DNA from: JBCBGF01 sp038526915 | GTDB lineage: Bacteria; Pseudomonadota; Alphaproteobacteria; Rhodobacterales; Rhodobacteraceae | Assembly: GCA_038526915.1 (NCBI GenBank) | Contig: JBCBGF010000001.1 | Coordinates: 310,001-374,000, forward strand | Direction of reading: 5' to 3' | DNA: 64,000 nucleotides | Shown here: positions 8,499 to 17,375 of the stretch, piece after piece | Numbering within the stretch: the first letter of the stretch is position 1 | Layout: every line of letters starts with the position of its first letter | Notes under the pieces: model-generated | Database searches by the model: none | Told to the model about the DNA's origin: nothing | The model's input: only the letters and a program-made list of their open reading frames with translations | Made by a program: the position numbers and the translations under genes

Positions 8499-9758
8499 CT
8501 ACCGCAACCGCCGCAAAATCTCGTAACTCGCATACCCATCCGGCGTCATCCCTACAGACCGCTGGAACGACCGGATCGCCGCGATCGTGTTCGGCCCGAT
8601 GATCCCGTCGACCCCGTCTGTATCGAACCCCGCCCGCGTCAGACGCCGTTGCAACTCCTGCCGCTCGGAAAACCGCAGGGGCGGATCCGCCACGGGCCAG
8701 CTTGCCTGGATCCCCGGACCCCCCGCGATCCGGTCGGCCAGATGGCCCACTCCGATCACATAGGCGTCCGCCGCATTATACCGCTCAATCACATGGAAGT
8801 TGTTGAAGATCATGAACGCCGCACCCCGCGCGCCCGCAGGCAAAAGGATCGACGCCTCGCCGTAGTTTGGCACCGGGCGGCCAGCCATATCGCGCACACC
8901 CATCTGTGCCCAGGTCTGCGGCGATTTCTTCACCCGCTCCCCGGCCTGCGAGTAATCGAATCCGCGCGGCAGTTGCACCTCAACGCCCCAAGGCTGACCC
9001 TTGGTCCAACCAAACCGGTTGAGGTACGCCGCGGTCGAGGCCAAAGCGTCCGTCGGATCGTCCGACCAGATATCCCGCTTGCCGTCGCCCCGGAAATCCA
9101 CGGCGTAGGCCAGGTAAGACGTCGGAATAAACTGCGTATGCCCCATCGCCCCGGCCCAAGACCCGGTCATCCCCCGCGGGCTGACGTCGCCCGACTGGAT
9201 GATCCGCAAGGCCGCAACCAGCTGTTCCTCAAAGAACCGCCCCCGCCGTCCGTCAAAAGCCAGCGTCGCCAGCGCCCCGATGATCGGCGTGTTGCCCTTG
9301 TATTCCCCGTAAGCGCTTTCCAGTCCCCAGACCGCCACGACCACCTCGGCCTCAACGCCATAGGTCGCCTCGATCTGTGCCAGCACCCGCCGGTTGTCGC
9401 GCAGCGCCGCCTTACCGTTGCGCACCCGCGTCGAAGACACGGCGCTGTCGAGGTATTCCCAGATCTGCTTGGTGAACTCCGACTGGTTTCGATCGCGCTG
9501 GATCACGTCGGCGTTGTAGCGCACGCCTTGGAAGGCCGCGTCAAACACCTGGGGGCGGATGCCCTGCGACAGAGCCCGCCGCCGGAAATCGGAGATCCAA
9601 CGCTCAAACCCGCGATTCGAGACAGAGGTCGGGGTGCTGACCACCTGCGGGCTCACCGTCCGAAACTCGGGCCGCGGGGATCGTTCAGGCGCAACTGCCT
9701 GGGCGGAAGACATGGAAAACACGGCGGTACACACCGCAAGAACGGCGGCAAAGCGCAT
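8499..9758 (-). CDS. Lytic murein transglycosylase, MltB-like (SLT_2) with peptidoglycan-binding domain
   Basis: 419 residues. Signal peptide about 1-22 (cleavage after AQA). The SLT_2/MltB catalytic domain covers about 48-340 with the catalytic E147 in WGLESAYGEY, followed by GAMGHTQFIPTSYL. A C-terminal PG_binding_1 domain (about 350-419) includes DTDGVDGIIGPNTIAAIRSFQ. It cleaves glycan strands to 1,6-anhydro-muropeptides in the periplasm, feeding wall turnover and the AmgK-MurU recycling pair elsewhere in this window. It is transcribed alone and converges on tag. A 384-residue open frame antisense to it (8649-9803) is a GC-rich shadow. Confidence 0.92.
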   Translation of the reverse strand: MRFAAVLAVCTAVFSMSSAQAVAPERSPRPEFRTVSPQVVSTPTSVSNRGFERWISDFRRRALSQGIRPQVFDAAFQGVRYNADVIQRDRNQSEFTKQIWEYLDSAVSSTRVRNGKAALRDNRRVLAQIEATYGVEAEVVVAVWGLESAYGEYKGNTPIIGALATLAFDGRRGRFFEEQLVAALRIIQSGDVSPRGMTGSWAGAMGHTQFIPTSYLAYAVDFRGDGKRDIWSDDPTDALASTAAYLNRFGWTKGQPWGVEVQLPRGFDYSQAGERVKKSPQTWAQMGVRDMAGRPVPNYGEASILLPAGARGAAFMIFNNFHVIERYNAADAYVIGVGHLADRIAGGPGIQASWPVADPPLRFSERQELQRRLTRAGFDTDGVDGIIGPNTIAAIRSFQRSVGMTPDGYASYEILRRLR

Positions 9759-9854
9759 GGGGTCACCTGTTTCATTTTTCTAACCTGCTCCGCGCCAAGA
9801 TAACGCAACTCTGCGGATGCTCCTAGTCACAATGGCGCAACAGGCGGGTGGTCG

Positions 9855-12095
9855 CTAACGTCTACGCCGGGTGACCTTGCGTTTCGGTTTTCGCCCCGGC
9901 GACCGCGGCTTGCCCCGCGTCCGAGAACGCGGACCCTGCCCCGACGGCATCTTCTTGTCGTCGATTTCCAACAGTTCCAGCATCAGACCACCCGTCACCG
10001 GCACCGCCTCGGTCAGCCGCACGGTCACACGCTGGCCGATCCCGATCTCCATGCCCGTGTCCGCGCCCATTAGCGTTTGTGCCTCACGGTCGAAATGAAA
10101 GAATTCCCGCCCGATACTGCGAATCGGGATCAGCCCGTCCGCTCCAGTCTCATCCAGCTTCACGAACGCCCCGAACCGCGCGATGCCAGAGATACGGCCC
10201 GACATCTCGGTCCCCACCCGCTCTGACAGGTAGGACGCCAGGTAGCGATCTGTCGTGTCCCGCTCCGCCGTCATCGACCGGCGTTCGGTGTCCGAGATGT
10301 GTTGCGCCGTCCCGTCCAACCCGGCCACGTCCGCCTCGGTCAGCCCATCGTCGCCCCAGCGATGCGCCGCGATCAGCGCCCGATGCACCACCAGATCCGA
10401 GTACCGCCGAATGGGCGAGGTGAAGTGCGCATACGACCGCAGCGCCAGCCCGAAATGCCCCAGATTGTCCGGCGAATAATACGCCTGCGTCATTGAGCGC
10501 AGCGTGCTGAGGTTGATGAGTTCCGCATGATCCGTGTCTTCCGCCTGATGGAGCAACGCATTCAGATGCCGCGTCTTCAGCACCTGCCCCTTGGCCAGCA
10601 CCAGCCCCGCGGACTTCGCCGTCTCGCGCAGCGCCTCCAGCTTCTCAGGCGCCGGTTCCTCATGCACGCGGTAGAGAAGCTCGGTCTTCCGCTTCTCCAA
10701 TTCCTGCGCGGCGGCGACATTGGCGAGCACCATGAACTCTTCGATCATTCGGTGCGCATCGAGCCGGTCCTTGAAGTTCACCGACCGCACCACGCCCGCA
10801 TCATCCAGCACGATCTGCCGCTCCGGCAGGTCCAAATCCAGCGGTTGCCGCACCTCCCGCGCCGCCGCCAGGGCGCGATAGGCGGCAAACAATGGTGCAA
10901 TCACCTCATCCACCAACGGCGCACATTTTTCATTCGGTGCGCCGTCCTGCGCCGCCTGCGCCTCCTCATAATTCAGCGAGGCCAGTGACTGCATCAGCCC
11001 CCGACAAAAGGAATGCCCCAGCTTCTCCCCCTGCGCCGAAATCTGCATCCGCACCGCCACACAGGCGCGCGGCACCCCTTCGTGCAGCGAACACAGATCG
11101 CCCGACAGCCGATCCGGCAACATCGGCACTACGCGATCCGGGAAATAGGTCGAGTTCCCCCGCTTCCGCGCCTCGCGATCCAGCGCCGAGCCGGGCCGCA
11201 CGTAATGCGCCACATCCGCAATCGCGACCCAGACGATATGCCCGCCAGGGTTCTTCGGATCGTCATCCGCATGGGCCCAGCACGCGTCATCATGGTCCCG
11301 CGCATCCGCGGGGTCGATCGTGATCAGCGGCAGATCCCGCAAATCGCGCCGGTCGCCCAGATTGGCTGGCACCATCGCATCGGCCTCGGCAATCACCTCA
11401 TCGGGAAAATCGTCCGGGATCCCATGCTGATGGATCGCGATCAGGGACACGGCCTTCGGCGCAGACGGATCGCCCAGCCGGGTGACAACCCGCGCACGCG
11501 GCAGGCCAAGCCGATCCTTCGGCCCCGCCTGCTCGGCCTCCACCAATTCCCCGTCTTTCGCGCCATGCACCCCATCGGCCATCACGCGCCATTCCCGGTC
11601 GGCGCCCTTGTCGATTGGCACGATCCGCCCACCTTCAGCGCCCTTCCGGAAAACGCCCAGCACCTTCTTGGGGTTCGTCCCGATCCGCCGGATAAGCCGC
11701 GCCTCATAGGCATGGTCCTGCCCCGACACCTCGGTCAGCCGCGCGAGGATCCGATCCCCCTCGCCCAGCGCCGGGTCGGAGGTTCGCGGCATGAACAGGA
11801 TAACGGGCTCCGGCCCCTCGCCCTGCCACTCCAAAGGCCGGACGAACAGATCGCCTTCGGCATCGGGGGCCAGCACCTGCAAGACCGACACCGGCGGCAG
11901 CTTGTCGGGATCGCGATAGGTCTTGCGGCGCTTCTCCAGATGACCGTCCGCTTCCAACTCGCGCAACAGCCGCTTCAACTCGATCCGGTCAGACCCCTTG
12001 ATGCCGAACGCCTTCGAGATATCCCGCTTCGACGTCTTCGAAGGGTTGTCGGAAATCCACTCAAGGATCTGCTCTTTGCTGGGGATCACGGCCAT
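9855..12095 (-). CDS. rnr: Ribonuclease R
   Basis: 746 residues. 3'-5' exoribonuclease that degrades structured RNA. It has an N-terminal winged-helix/cold-shock region (ERIELKRLLRELEADGHL), an RNB catalytic domain with the acidic cluster DPADARDHDDA at about 260-270, an S1 domain from about 630 (SGRISGIARFGAFVKLDE), and a Lys/Arg-rich tail typical of RNase R. It lies 31 bases downstream of the DUF2064 gene and is probably the last gene of the dapD-to-rnr block. Length and order match the family. Confidence 0.95.
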   Translation of the reverse strand: MAVIPSKEQILEWISDNPSKTSKRDISKAFGIKGSDRIELKRLLRELEADGHLEKRRKTYRDPDKLPPVSVLQVLAPDAEGDLFVRPLEWQGEGPEPVILFMPRTSDPALGEGDRILARLTEVSGQDHAYEARLIRRIGTNPKKVLGVFRKGAEGGRIVPIDKGADREWRVMADGVHGAKDGELVEAEQAGPKDRLGLPRARVVTRLGDPSAPKAVSLIAIHQHGIPDDFPDEVIAEADAMVPANLGDRRDLRDLPLITIDPADARDHDDACWAHADDDPKNPGGHIVWVAIADVAHYVRPGSALDREARKRGNSTYFPDRVVPMLPDRLSGDLCSLHEGVPRACVAVRMQISAQGEKLGHSFCRGLMQSLASLNYEEAQAAQDGAPNEKCAPLVDEVIAPLFAAYRALAAAREVRQPLDLDLPERQIVLDDAGVVRSVNFKDRLDAHRMIEEFMVLANVAAAQELEKRKTELLYRVHEEPAPEKLEALRETAKSAGLVLAKGQVLKTRHLNALLHQAEDTDHAELINLSTLRSMTQAYYSPDNLGHFGLALRSYAHFTSPIRRYSDLVVHRALIAAHRWGDDGLTEADVAGLDGTAQHISDTERRSMTAERDTTDRYLASYLSERVGTEMSGRISGIARFGAFVKLDETGADGLIPIRSIGREFFHFDREAQTLMGADTGMEIGIGQRVTVRLTEAVPVTGGLMLELLEIDDKKMPSGQGPRSRTRGKPRSPGRKPKRKVTRRRR

Positions 12096-12126
12096 GGGTG
12101 GGAGCTAACACGCGCGCCGGTGCGCG

Positions 12127-12744
12127 TCATGCAGAAAGGCGCCGCAAATCCGCGACCGTGTCCACATCCGCGAGCGTATCGACCATTGCAATCCGCGCGC
12201 CCTTCAGCGTCGCCACACTATCGGCCAGCGCATCCGGCCCGCTCCACCGCACATCCGCCAGAAACCCCGGTGACACCGCCCGCACCCGCTTCAACCCAAC
12301 GGCCCAGTAGCCACCATCCGGCGCAGGCCCAAACACCGCGTCATGATCGCCGAGTGCCGCAAACGCCCGCGCGATGCACCCCCGATCAATCCCCGGTATA
12401 TCCGCCCCGACAATCACCACCGGCCCTGGCGGCATCGCGCGCGTCACCCGCCGCATCCGATCGCCCAGGTTCCCGGGCCCCTGCGGCACACGCGCCAGAT
12501 CCCTCGGCCACACCCGGCTCGCCAGCCCCTCCGCATCCGGGCTGACCGCCAGCACCAGATCCCACCGCGGATCGCGCACCCGTCGCAACAGCCCCGCCAC
12601 CTGACGCCGAAACCACCACGCGGCCGGCACCATCCCGATATCCCGCCCCAGCCGCGTCTTCACCCGGCCCGGGCGCGGTTCCTTGACCATGATGACCAGC
12701 CGAGGCCGGTATTCAGGCGAAATAGTCACGTAAAATGCGCCCAT
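12127..12744 (-). CDS. TIGR04282/DUF2064-family glycosyltransferase-like protein
   Basis: Up to 205 residues. GT-A-like fold features: VIMVKEPRPGRVKTRLGRD near the N-terminus (nucleotide-binding loop), VIVGADIPG (DXD-like site) and DAVFGPAPDGGYWAVGL. The family was named for a link to arsenosugar synthesis, but most members, including this one, have no proven substrate. The start is uncertain: ATG at 12744 overlaps dapE by 32 bases, and GTG at 12729 would also keep the first strand. It is placed directly after dapE, so it is probably coupled to it. Confidence 0.75.
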   Translation of the reverse strand: MGAFYVTISPEYRPRLVIMVKEPRPGRVKTRLGRDIGMVPAAWWFRRQVAGLLRRVRDPRWDLVLAVSPDAEGLASRVWPRDLARVPQGPGNLGDRMRRVTRAMPPGPVVIVGADIPGIDRGCIARAFAALGDHDAVFGPAPDGGYWAVGLKRVRAVSPGFLADVRWSGPDALADSVATLKGARIAMVDTLADVDTVADLRRLSA

Positions 12745-13867
12745 AGATCGCCTTCAGCGCGTGGATATGGGCCACCTCCACATGCTCATCCACCTGATGC
12801 ATCGTCCGGCCGACCAGACCAAACTCCACCACCGGGCAGTGGTTTTTTACAAACCGCGCGTCCGACGTGCCACCTGTGGTCGAGAACTCAGGCGTCACCC
12901 CAGTCTCTGCCGCCACGGCCCCGGCCACCAGATCGGACAACCGGCCCGGCGGCGTCACGAAACTCTCCCCCGACACCTTGGTCGCCATCTCGAACTCGCA
13001 CCCAGTCTCAGCCGCGATCCCATCCGCCGCCTCCCGCAACCACTCGGTCAGAGTGGCCGAGCTATGGGCATCATTGAACCGGATATTCACTGTCATCCGG
13101 CTCTGCGCCGGGATCACGTTGTTCGCGGGGTTGCCGGTATCAATCGTCGTCACGGCGAGGGTCGTGGGCCCGAAATGCTCGGTCCCCTCATCGAACACAT
13201 GGCCCGCCAGCAGCGCCCCCAACCGCGCAATCGCCGCCGCCGGGTTCTTTGCGCGTTCCGGATAAGCCGAATGCCCCTGCACACCAGTGACGGTGAAGAA
13301 CGCCGTCATGGACCCGCGCCGCCCGATCTTCATCACTTCGCCCATGGTGTTGGGACAGGTTGGTTCCCCCACGATGCACACATCCAAGCGCTCACCCGCC
13401 TCGTCCATCCAGTCCAAGAGGGCCACGGTCCCATCCACCGCATCGCCTTCCTCATCCCCGGTGATCGCCATCACCACGGCGCCATCCGGCGGGCTCCGGC
13501 GCACGAAATCAGCCGCAGCGGCGGCAAAAGCTGCCACGCCCGTCTTCATATCCGCCGCCCCCCGGCCCCACAGCTTGCCGTCACGGATCACACCGGAAAA
13601 CGGATCCTCCGTCCAATCCGCGACATCGCCCGGCGGCACAACATCGGTATGCCCGTTGAACCCAAAGGTGCGCGGATGCCCCTTGTCGCCCCACCGCGCA
13701 TAGAGGTTGGCAATTCCGCCGCGATCCACCCGGGTGCAGGCAAAACCCACGGCAGACAGCTCCGCCTCCATCAACGCAATCGCGCCGCCTTCCAGCGGGG
13801 TCACACTATTGCACCGGATCAGGCGTGCACTCAGATCAACGGGATCAAGGGGGGTAAACTCAGCCAT
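12713..13867 (-). CDS. dapE: Succinyl-diaminopimelate desuccinylase
   Basis: 384 residues, the normal length. M20 metallopeptidase of the succinylase branch of lysine/meso-diaminopimelate synthesis; it removes succinate from N-succinyl-LL-DAP. Two-Zn site residues are visible in GHTDVVPPGD, GRGAADMKTG and ITGDEEGDA, with the dimerisation domain in the middle (about 180-295). dapD, the enzyme two steps earlier, lies 1.3 kb upstream on the same strand with two small genes between. It provides meso-DAP for peptidoglycan and lysine. Confidence 0.96.
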   Translation of the reverse strand: MAEFTPLDPVDLSARLIRCNSVTPLEGGAIALMEAELSAVGFACTRVDRGGIANLYARWGDKGHPRTFGFNGHTDVVPPGDVADWTEDPFSGVIRDGKLWGRGAADMKTGVAAFAAAAADFVRRSPPDGAVVMAITGDEEGDAVDGTVALLDWMDEAGERLDVCIVGEPTCPNTMGEVMKIGRRGSMTAFFTVTGVQGHSAYPERAKNPAAAIARLGALLAGHVFDEGTEHFGPTTLAVTTIDTGNPANNVIPAQSRMTVNIRFNDAHSSATLTEWLREAADGIAAETGCEFEMATKVSGESFVTPPGRLSDLVAGAVAAETGVTPEFSTTGGTSDARFVKNHCPVVEFGLVGRTMHQVDEHVEVAHIHALKAIYGRILRDYFA

Positions 13868-13897
13868 GGCCTTGCCTAGCGCGCTGGGGCCAGACCA

Positions 13898-14224
13898 TCA
13901 ATCCTCGCCGAAAAACGGCGTCATCTCGGCCACGATCACGGCGTTCTCCTCCCGCGCGCGGTCCATGAGGGCCTGTTCCTCGGCCCCGATCTCATGCCCC
14001 TGGGCCTGACGATCCGCCGCCGTGCCGTACCCGGTGACATCCAAAGGCGCGAGGTCGGCCTGCTTGAGAATAGCCACCGTCTCGCGCACCGCCTCGGCCT
14101 CATCCACGCCGCTGGCAAAACACATCAGCCCCGCCCCAGTCGCCCCATCGGGCAGACCGTCCCCCTCTTTCCGGCCCACCTGGACCACAAGGGTATAAAC
14201 GTCGTGCTTGGTCTTCTTCGCCAT
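13898..14224 (-). CDS. Small protein of unknown function in the dap cluster
   Basis: 108 residues from the ATG at 14224; an upstream in-frame ATG at 14257 would add an unlikely Cys/His-rich leader. Acidic overall, with a strand-like start (DVYTLVVQVGRKEGDGLPDGATG), a central Glu-rich helix (DEAEAVRETVAILKQADL) and a charged C-terminal helix ending in PFFGED. No enzymatic motif, signal peptide or membrane segment. It lies 30 bases upstream of dapE and 42 bases after the previous gene, so it is very probably cotranscribed. I do not recognise the family. Confidence 0.7.
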   Translation of the reverse strand: MAKKTKHDVYTLVVQVGRKEGDGLPDGATGAGLMCFASGVDEAEAVRETVAILKQADLAPLDVTGYGTAADRQAQGHEIGAEEQALMDRAREENAVIVAEMTPFFGED

Positions 14225-14266
14225 GGCCGCGGGATGGCAGAGAACGCGGCCCGCCACAAGCCGCCG

Positions 14267-14983
14267 TCAGTGCGTGTCGAACGGGATCACGGTGATCGCA
14301 TCGCCACGTTTGGCAGCTGGCGCAAACGAGGCTGAGCTCTCAAAGACATGCCGCATGCCGGTCAACATCGCATCGGCCCGCTCGGCCACCAGCCGCGAAC
14401 CCCGCCGTTCCCACACCTCGGTCGCGGCCGCAACGGAGCCGTCTTCGGCAAGTGCAGCCAACAGCGCGCTGGCATCGGGATCAGTGCTTCGGGTCAAGTC
14501 CGCTATCACCGCGCCCGTCTCGTACCGACACAACTCTTGCGGCTGGGGCTTATCGAACAGGTCGATCTGACCCAACTCGTCCAACCGCCGGAACCCCTGA
14601 TAGATCGCGGCACGCACCGGGGGTTCCGCCTCTCGATACCGGCTGCGAAACGCGTCCCAGTGCCAGAACAAATCATCCCCGTCACCGCCGTTCTTCAGGC
14701 CGTTCGCCACCAGAATGATCGTGGCCAAAAGGAAGCTGTCCAACCCGTTCTCTGGCAAGGTCGCCGCCAGCTTCAAAGCGGGGTAGAGCGCCTGGCCGCC
14801 GGGACCGGACAAATCACAACCGCTGTCCGCGATCAGACGGGTCAAAACACCCTCAGCCCCCGCAACCGGGGACCCATTGGCAAGAGCGGTTACAACGTCC
14901 GGCGGGGCCGCGCGGGCGGCGGCTTGCAGATCGGCAAGCGCCTGCGCCGTGCGAAAATCAACCGATACGTCACCACTCATCAT
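14267..14983 (-). CDS. Unknown alpha-helical protein between dapD and dapE
   Basis: 238 residues from tandem ATGs at 14983/14980, which follow a GGGG-rich ribosome site. The frame runs upstream to 15082, but that leader is rich in Arg/Cys and looks non-coding. The sequence is mostly helix-forming, with Ala-rich stretches, a conserved-looking FWHWDAFRSRY segment, a Tyr/Phe-rich middle and no signal peptide or transmembrane segment. There is no recognisable domain. Its position between dapD and dapE implies cotranscription but not necessarily a role in lysine synthesis. Confidence 0.65.
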   Translation of the reverse strand: MMSGDVSVDFRTAQALADLQAAARAAPPDVVTALANGSPVAGAEGVLTRLIADSGCDLSGPGGQALYPALKLAATLPENGLDSFLLATIILVANGLKNGGDGDDLFWHWDAFRSRYREAEPPVRAAIYQGFRRLDELGQIDLFDKPQPQELCRYETGAVIADLTRSTDPDASALLAALAEDGSVAAATEVWERRGSRLVAERADAMLTGMRHVFESSASFAPAAKRGDAITVIPFDTH

Positions 14984-15164
14984 CCCCGCTGGGTAGCAGC
15001 GCAATCGGGCCAAAGAATGGTCGCGCGCGCCGCGATCCGCGGCCAATCGGAAACAAAGCCCAAGGCCACCTCTGATTGGCACCGAAGGTAACGGGAATTA
15101 ACCAGATGGACCGGAATGCAACGGGTCGTTCGTCGTCAGCGACTCGCAGCCGTAGACGCCAGGA

Positions 15165-15992
15165 TCAATCCCGCAACAACTCGTTGATCCCGGTTTTAGA
15201 CCGGGTCTTTTCATCCACCCGCTTCACGATCACCGCACAGTAGAGGTTCACCCCGTTCTTCGACGGCATCGACCCGGCGACCACCACCGAATAGGGCGGT
15301 ACCTCGCCATACATCACGTCGCCCGTATCGCGATCGACGATCTTGGTTGACTGGCCGATGAAGACGCCCATGCCCAGAACCGACCCTTCGCGCACAATCA
15401 CGCCTTCGACCACCTCGGACCGCGCGCCGATAAAGCAGTTGTCCTCGATAATCGTCGGGCCCGCCTGCATCGGCTCCAACACACCACCGATCCCGACACC
15501 GCCCGACAGATGCACATCCTTGCCGATCTGGGCGCAGGACCCGACCGTGGCCCAGGTATCCACCATTGTCCCGCTATCGACATAGGCGCCAAGGTTCACG
15601 AAAGACGGCATAAGCACCACGCCCGGTGCGATATAGGCCGACTTGCGCACCACGCAGTTCGGCACCGCGCGAAAGCCCGCTGCCTTCCACTGATTATCGC
15701 CCCAATCCTTCCACTTGCTGTCGACCTTGTCCCACCAGGATCCGCCCTGCGGACTACCGGCCTGCTGTTCCATATCCTTCAACCGGAACCCCAGCAGAAC
15801 CGCCTTCTTGGCCCACTGGTTCACATGCCACGAGCCGTCGTCCTGGCGTTCGGCCACCCGCAGGCCGCCGCCATCCAGTGCGTTCAGCGTGTCCTCAATC
15901 GCCTCGCGCGTCTCCCCCGTCGTCGCCGGGGTGATGGTATCGCGGGCATCCCATGCCGCTTCGATGGCGCGTTCCAGGGCGGCGTTCGACAT
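15165..15992 (-). CDS. dapD: 2,3,4,5-tetrahydropyridine-2,6-dicarboxylate N-succinyltransferase
   Basis: 275 residues, the canonical DapD size. The start at 15992 is chosen because GGAGGAGCTCTC directly precedes it; the open frame reaches 16064. An N-terminal helical domain (1-100) is followed by a left-handed beta-helix of hexapeptide repeats (about 105-240), for example GTMVDTWATVGSCAQIGK. It uses succinyl-CoA to protect the amino group of tetrahydrodipicolinate in DAP/lysine synthesis. It heads the block dapD, two unknown genes, dapE, DUF2064, rnr. Confidence 0.96.
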   Translation of the reverse strand: MSNAALERAIEAAWDARDTITPATTGETREAIEDTLNALDGGGLRVAERQDDGSWHVNQWAKKAVLLGFRLKDMEQQAGSPQGGSWWDKVDSKWKDWGDNQWKAAGFRAVPNCVVRKSAYIAPGVVLMPSFVNLGAYVDSGTMVDTWATVGSCAQIGKDVHLSGGVGIGGVLEPMQAGPTIIEDNCFIGARSEVVEGVIVREGSVLGMGVFIGQSTKIVDRDTGDVMYGEVPPYSVVVAGSMPSKNGVNLYCAVIVKRVDEKTRSKTGINELLRD

Positions 15993-16090
15993 GAGAGCTC
16001 CTCCAAAATCCTGTCTGGTGTCCGGGTCGGGCGAGGCTATAAGCGGTAAGCCACAGGCGCGCAATCAATGCCTTCGGAGGGACAGACCCC

Positions 16091-16936
16091 GTGAAAGACG
16101 ACCGCAACCGCCAGTTTCCCGATGCCCATCAGGACATCGCGAAAACGCATGAGATCCCGGATACCGAACAAACCCGTGCCCCTGCCTATCGGCTGGCCTT
16201 CGACGATCCCGATTTCCTGTGCCGCGATGAATTGCGGCCTGTGCGGTTGCAGTTGGAGTTGTTGAAGCCCGAACTGCTGATGTCCGAATACGGCGTGGAA
16301 AGTACTATCGTGCTTTTCGGTGGTGCGCGTATTCCGGAGCCATCCAAGAAAGACAGCGCACGCACACAGACCCTCGCCGATCTGTCGAAATACTACGACC
16401 AGGCGCGGGAATTCGCGCGGTTGATGACGCTACGCTCGGTCAAAAACGGCCACCGCGACGATGTAATTGTGACCGGCGGCGGCCCCGGCGTGATGGAGGC
16501 CGGCAATCGCGGGGCCAAGGATGCAGGCGGGGTCTCCATCGGGCTGAACATCGTGCTGCCCCATGAACAGGCGCCCAACGAATACGTCACGCCCGAGTTG
16601 TGCTTCAACTTCCACTATTTCGGCATCCGCAAGATGCATTTCCTGATGCGCGCGAAGGCCATCGCCGTCTTCCCTGGCGGGTTCGGAACGCTCGACGAAC
16701 TGTTCGAGTCCCTCACCCTCATCCAGACCGGCCGCATGCAACAGGTGCCCATCCTGCTTTTCGGCGAAGAGTTCTGGCGCAAGATCATCGATTGGGACGC
16801 GCTGGCCGATGCCGGCACGATCTCGGACGAAGACCTGGCGCTTTTCCGGTTCATCGAGACCGCCGAACAAGCGGTGGAGGCCATCGACACCTGGGAAGGT
16901 GCCGGTCAGAAGCGCGAGGAAATTCCCGGGCGCTAA
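16091..16936 (+). CDS. LOG-family protein (TIGR00730; possible cytokinin-riboside-5'-phosphate phosphoribohydrolase)
   Basis: 281 residues with a GTG start after GGAGGGACAG. The Rossmann-type LOG fold has both signature motifs: GGGPGVMEAGNRGA at about 130-143 and PGGFGTLDE at about 195-203. Members hydrolyse nucleoside 5'-monophosphates to base and ribose 5-phosphate; many bacterial ones were long labelled lysine decarboxylase, which is wrong. The N-terminal 70 residues are an extension found in the longer LOG subgroup. It is divergent from dapD and converges on the BrnA-like gene with a 4-base stop overlap. Confidence 0.88.
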   Translation: MKDDRNRQFPDAHQDIAKTHEIPDTEQTRAPAYRLAFDDPDFLCRDELRPVRLQLELLKPELLMSEYGVESTIVLFGGARIPEPSKKDSARTQTLADLSKYYDQAREFARLMTLRSVKNGHRDDVIVTGGGPGVMEAGNRGAKDAGGVSIGLNIVLPHEQAPNEYVTPELCFNFHYFGIRKMHFLMRAKAIAVFPGGFGTLDELFESLTLIQTGRMQQVPILLFGEEFWRKIIDWDALADAGTISDEDLALFRFIETAEQAVEAIDTWEGAGQKREEIPGR

Positions 16937-17244
16937 CCCCCCATCGCGTCTTTATCAAGCGCCAGGGCGTTCCGAAGAATATCATTCGCCCGCCCCTGCC
17001 AGCCCTTTCCCGTTTCGCGCAACGCCCGAACGAGATCGGCGTCAAACCGGATGCTGACCTGTACCTTGGTCGGTGTCTTCTGCGGCCCACGCGTGCGGCG
17101 GGGATGCGCCGAAATTGTCGGATCGTGCCGCGTTAGGCTCTGTCGCGGGGTAATTTCAGGGGTCTCGGATCGCCGCGCACGACGCATGAGATCGGCAAAT
17201 GCCGCGCGGATCTCGTCGCCGTTTGGCGAAGAAGATGTGGTCAT
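16933..17244 (-). CDS. BrnA-like (DUF4415) antitoxin, no toxin partner visible
   Basis: 103 residues. The C-terminal 45 residues (KVQVSIRFDADLVRALRETG, then GWQGRANDILRNAL) match the ribbon-helix-helix BrnA/DUF4415 family, which neutralises the BrnT ribonuclease and represses its own operon. The N-terminal 55 residues are basic and low complexity. BrnT normally lies just upstream of brnA; here that position holds only 131 bases and then rlmN. It may be a solitary regulator or the relic of a lost toxin-antitoxin pair. It has more A/T upstream than its neighbours. Confidence 0.75.
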   Translation of the reverse strand: MTTSSSPNGDEIRAAFADLMRRARRSETPEITPRQSLTRHDPTISAHPRRTRGPQKTPTKVQVSIRFDADLVRALRETGKGWQGRANDILRNALALDKDAMGG

Positions 17245-17276
17245 GTCGGTGCCTTAAGGATCTAGTGTTTATCTTT

Positions 17277-17343
17277 ATTGTATAGACAAATAGGGCCTGC
17301 AGAGTGCAGGGCCAAGCACCGACCATCAGATTGTAGATACAAT
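17277..17343. promoter_or_regulatory. AT-rich promoter/operator region of the brnA-like gene with two related repeats
   Basis: Two similar 14-base elements lie 40 bases apart: 17277-17290 (ATTGT...ACAAA) and 17330-17343, in which ATTGTA and TACAAT form a perfect inverted repeat around GA. Ribbon-helix-helix antitoxins bind short inverted repeats upstream of their own gene, so these are candidate operators. Between them is a GC-rich hairpin, 17293-17301 against 17305-17313 with one mismatch. This is inference from position and symmetry only. Confidence 0.4.
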
Positions 17344-17375
17344 TTGAGAAAACTCGAGCGCTGTTGCCCGAACAC

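Noticed and set aside
8649..9803. 384-codon open frame on the plus strand opposite the lytic transglycosylase gene
   Set aside because: Arg/His/Pro-rich product with no motif; the opposite strand encodes a full MltB-like protein with signal peptide and catalytic Glu.
11013..12545. 510-codon open frame opposite rnr and the DUF2064 gene
   Set aside because: Spans two real genes on the other strand and is of low-complexity Arg/Pro composition.
12761..13879. 372-codon open frame opposite dapE
   Set aside because: Shadow of dapE, whose metal-binding motifs are intact.
15083..15164. Possible small gene between dapD and the next gene
   Set aside because: 82 bases without an open frame of useful length; nothing recognised.
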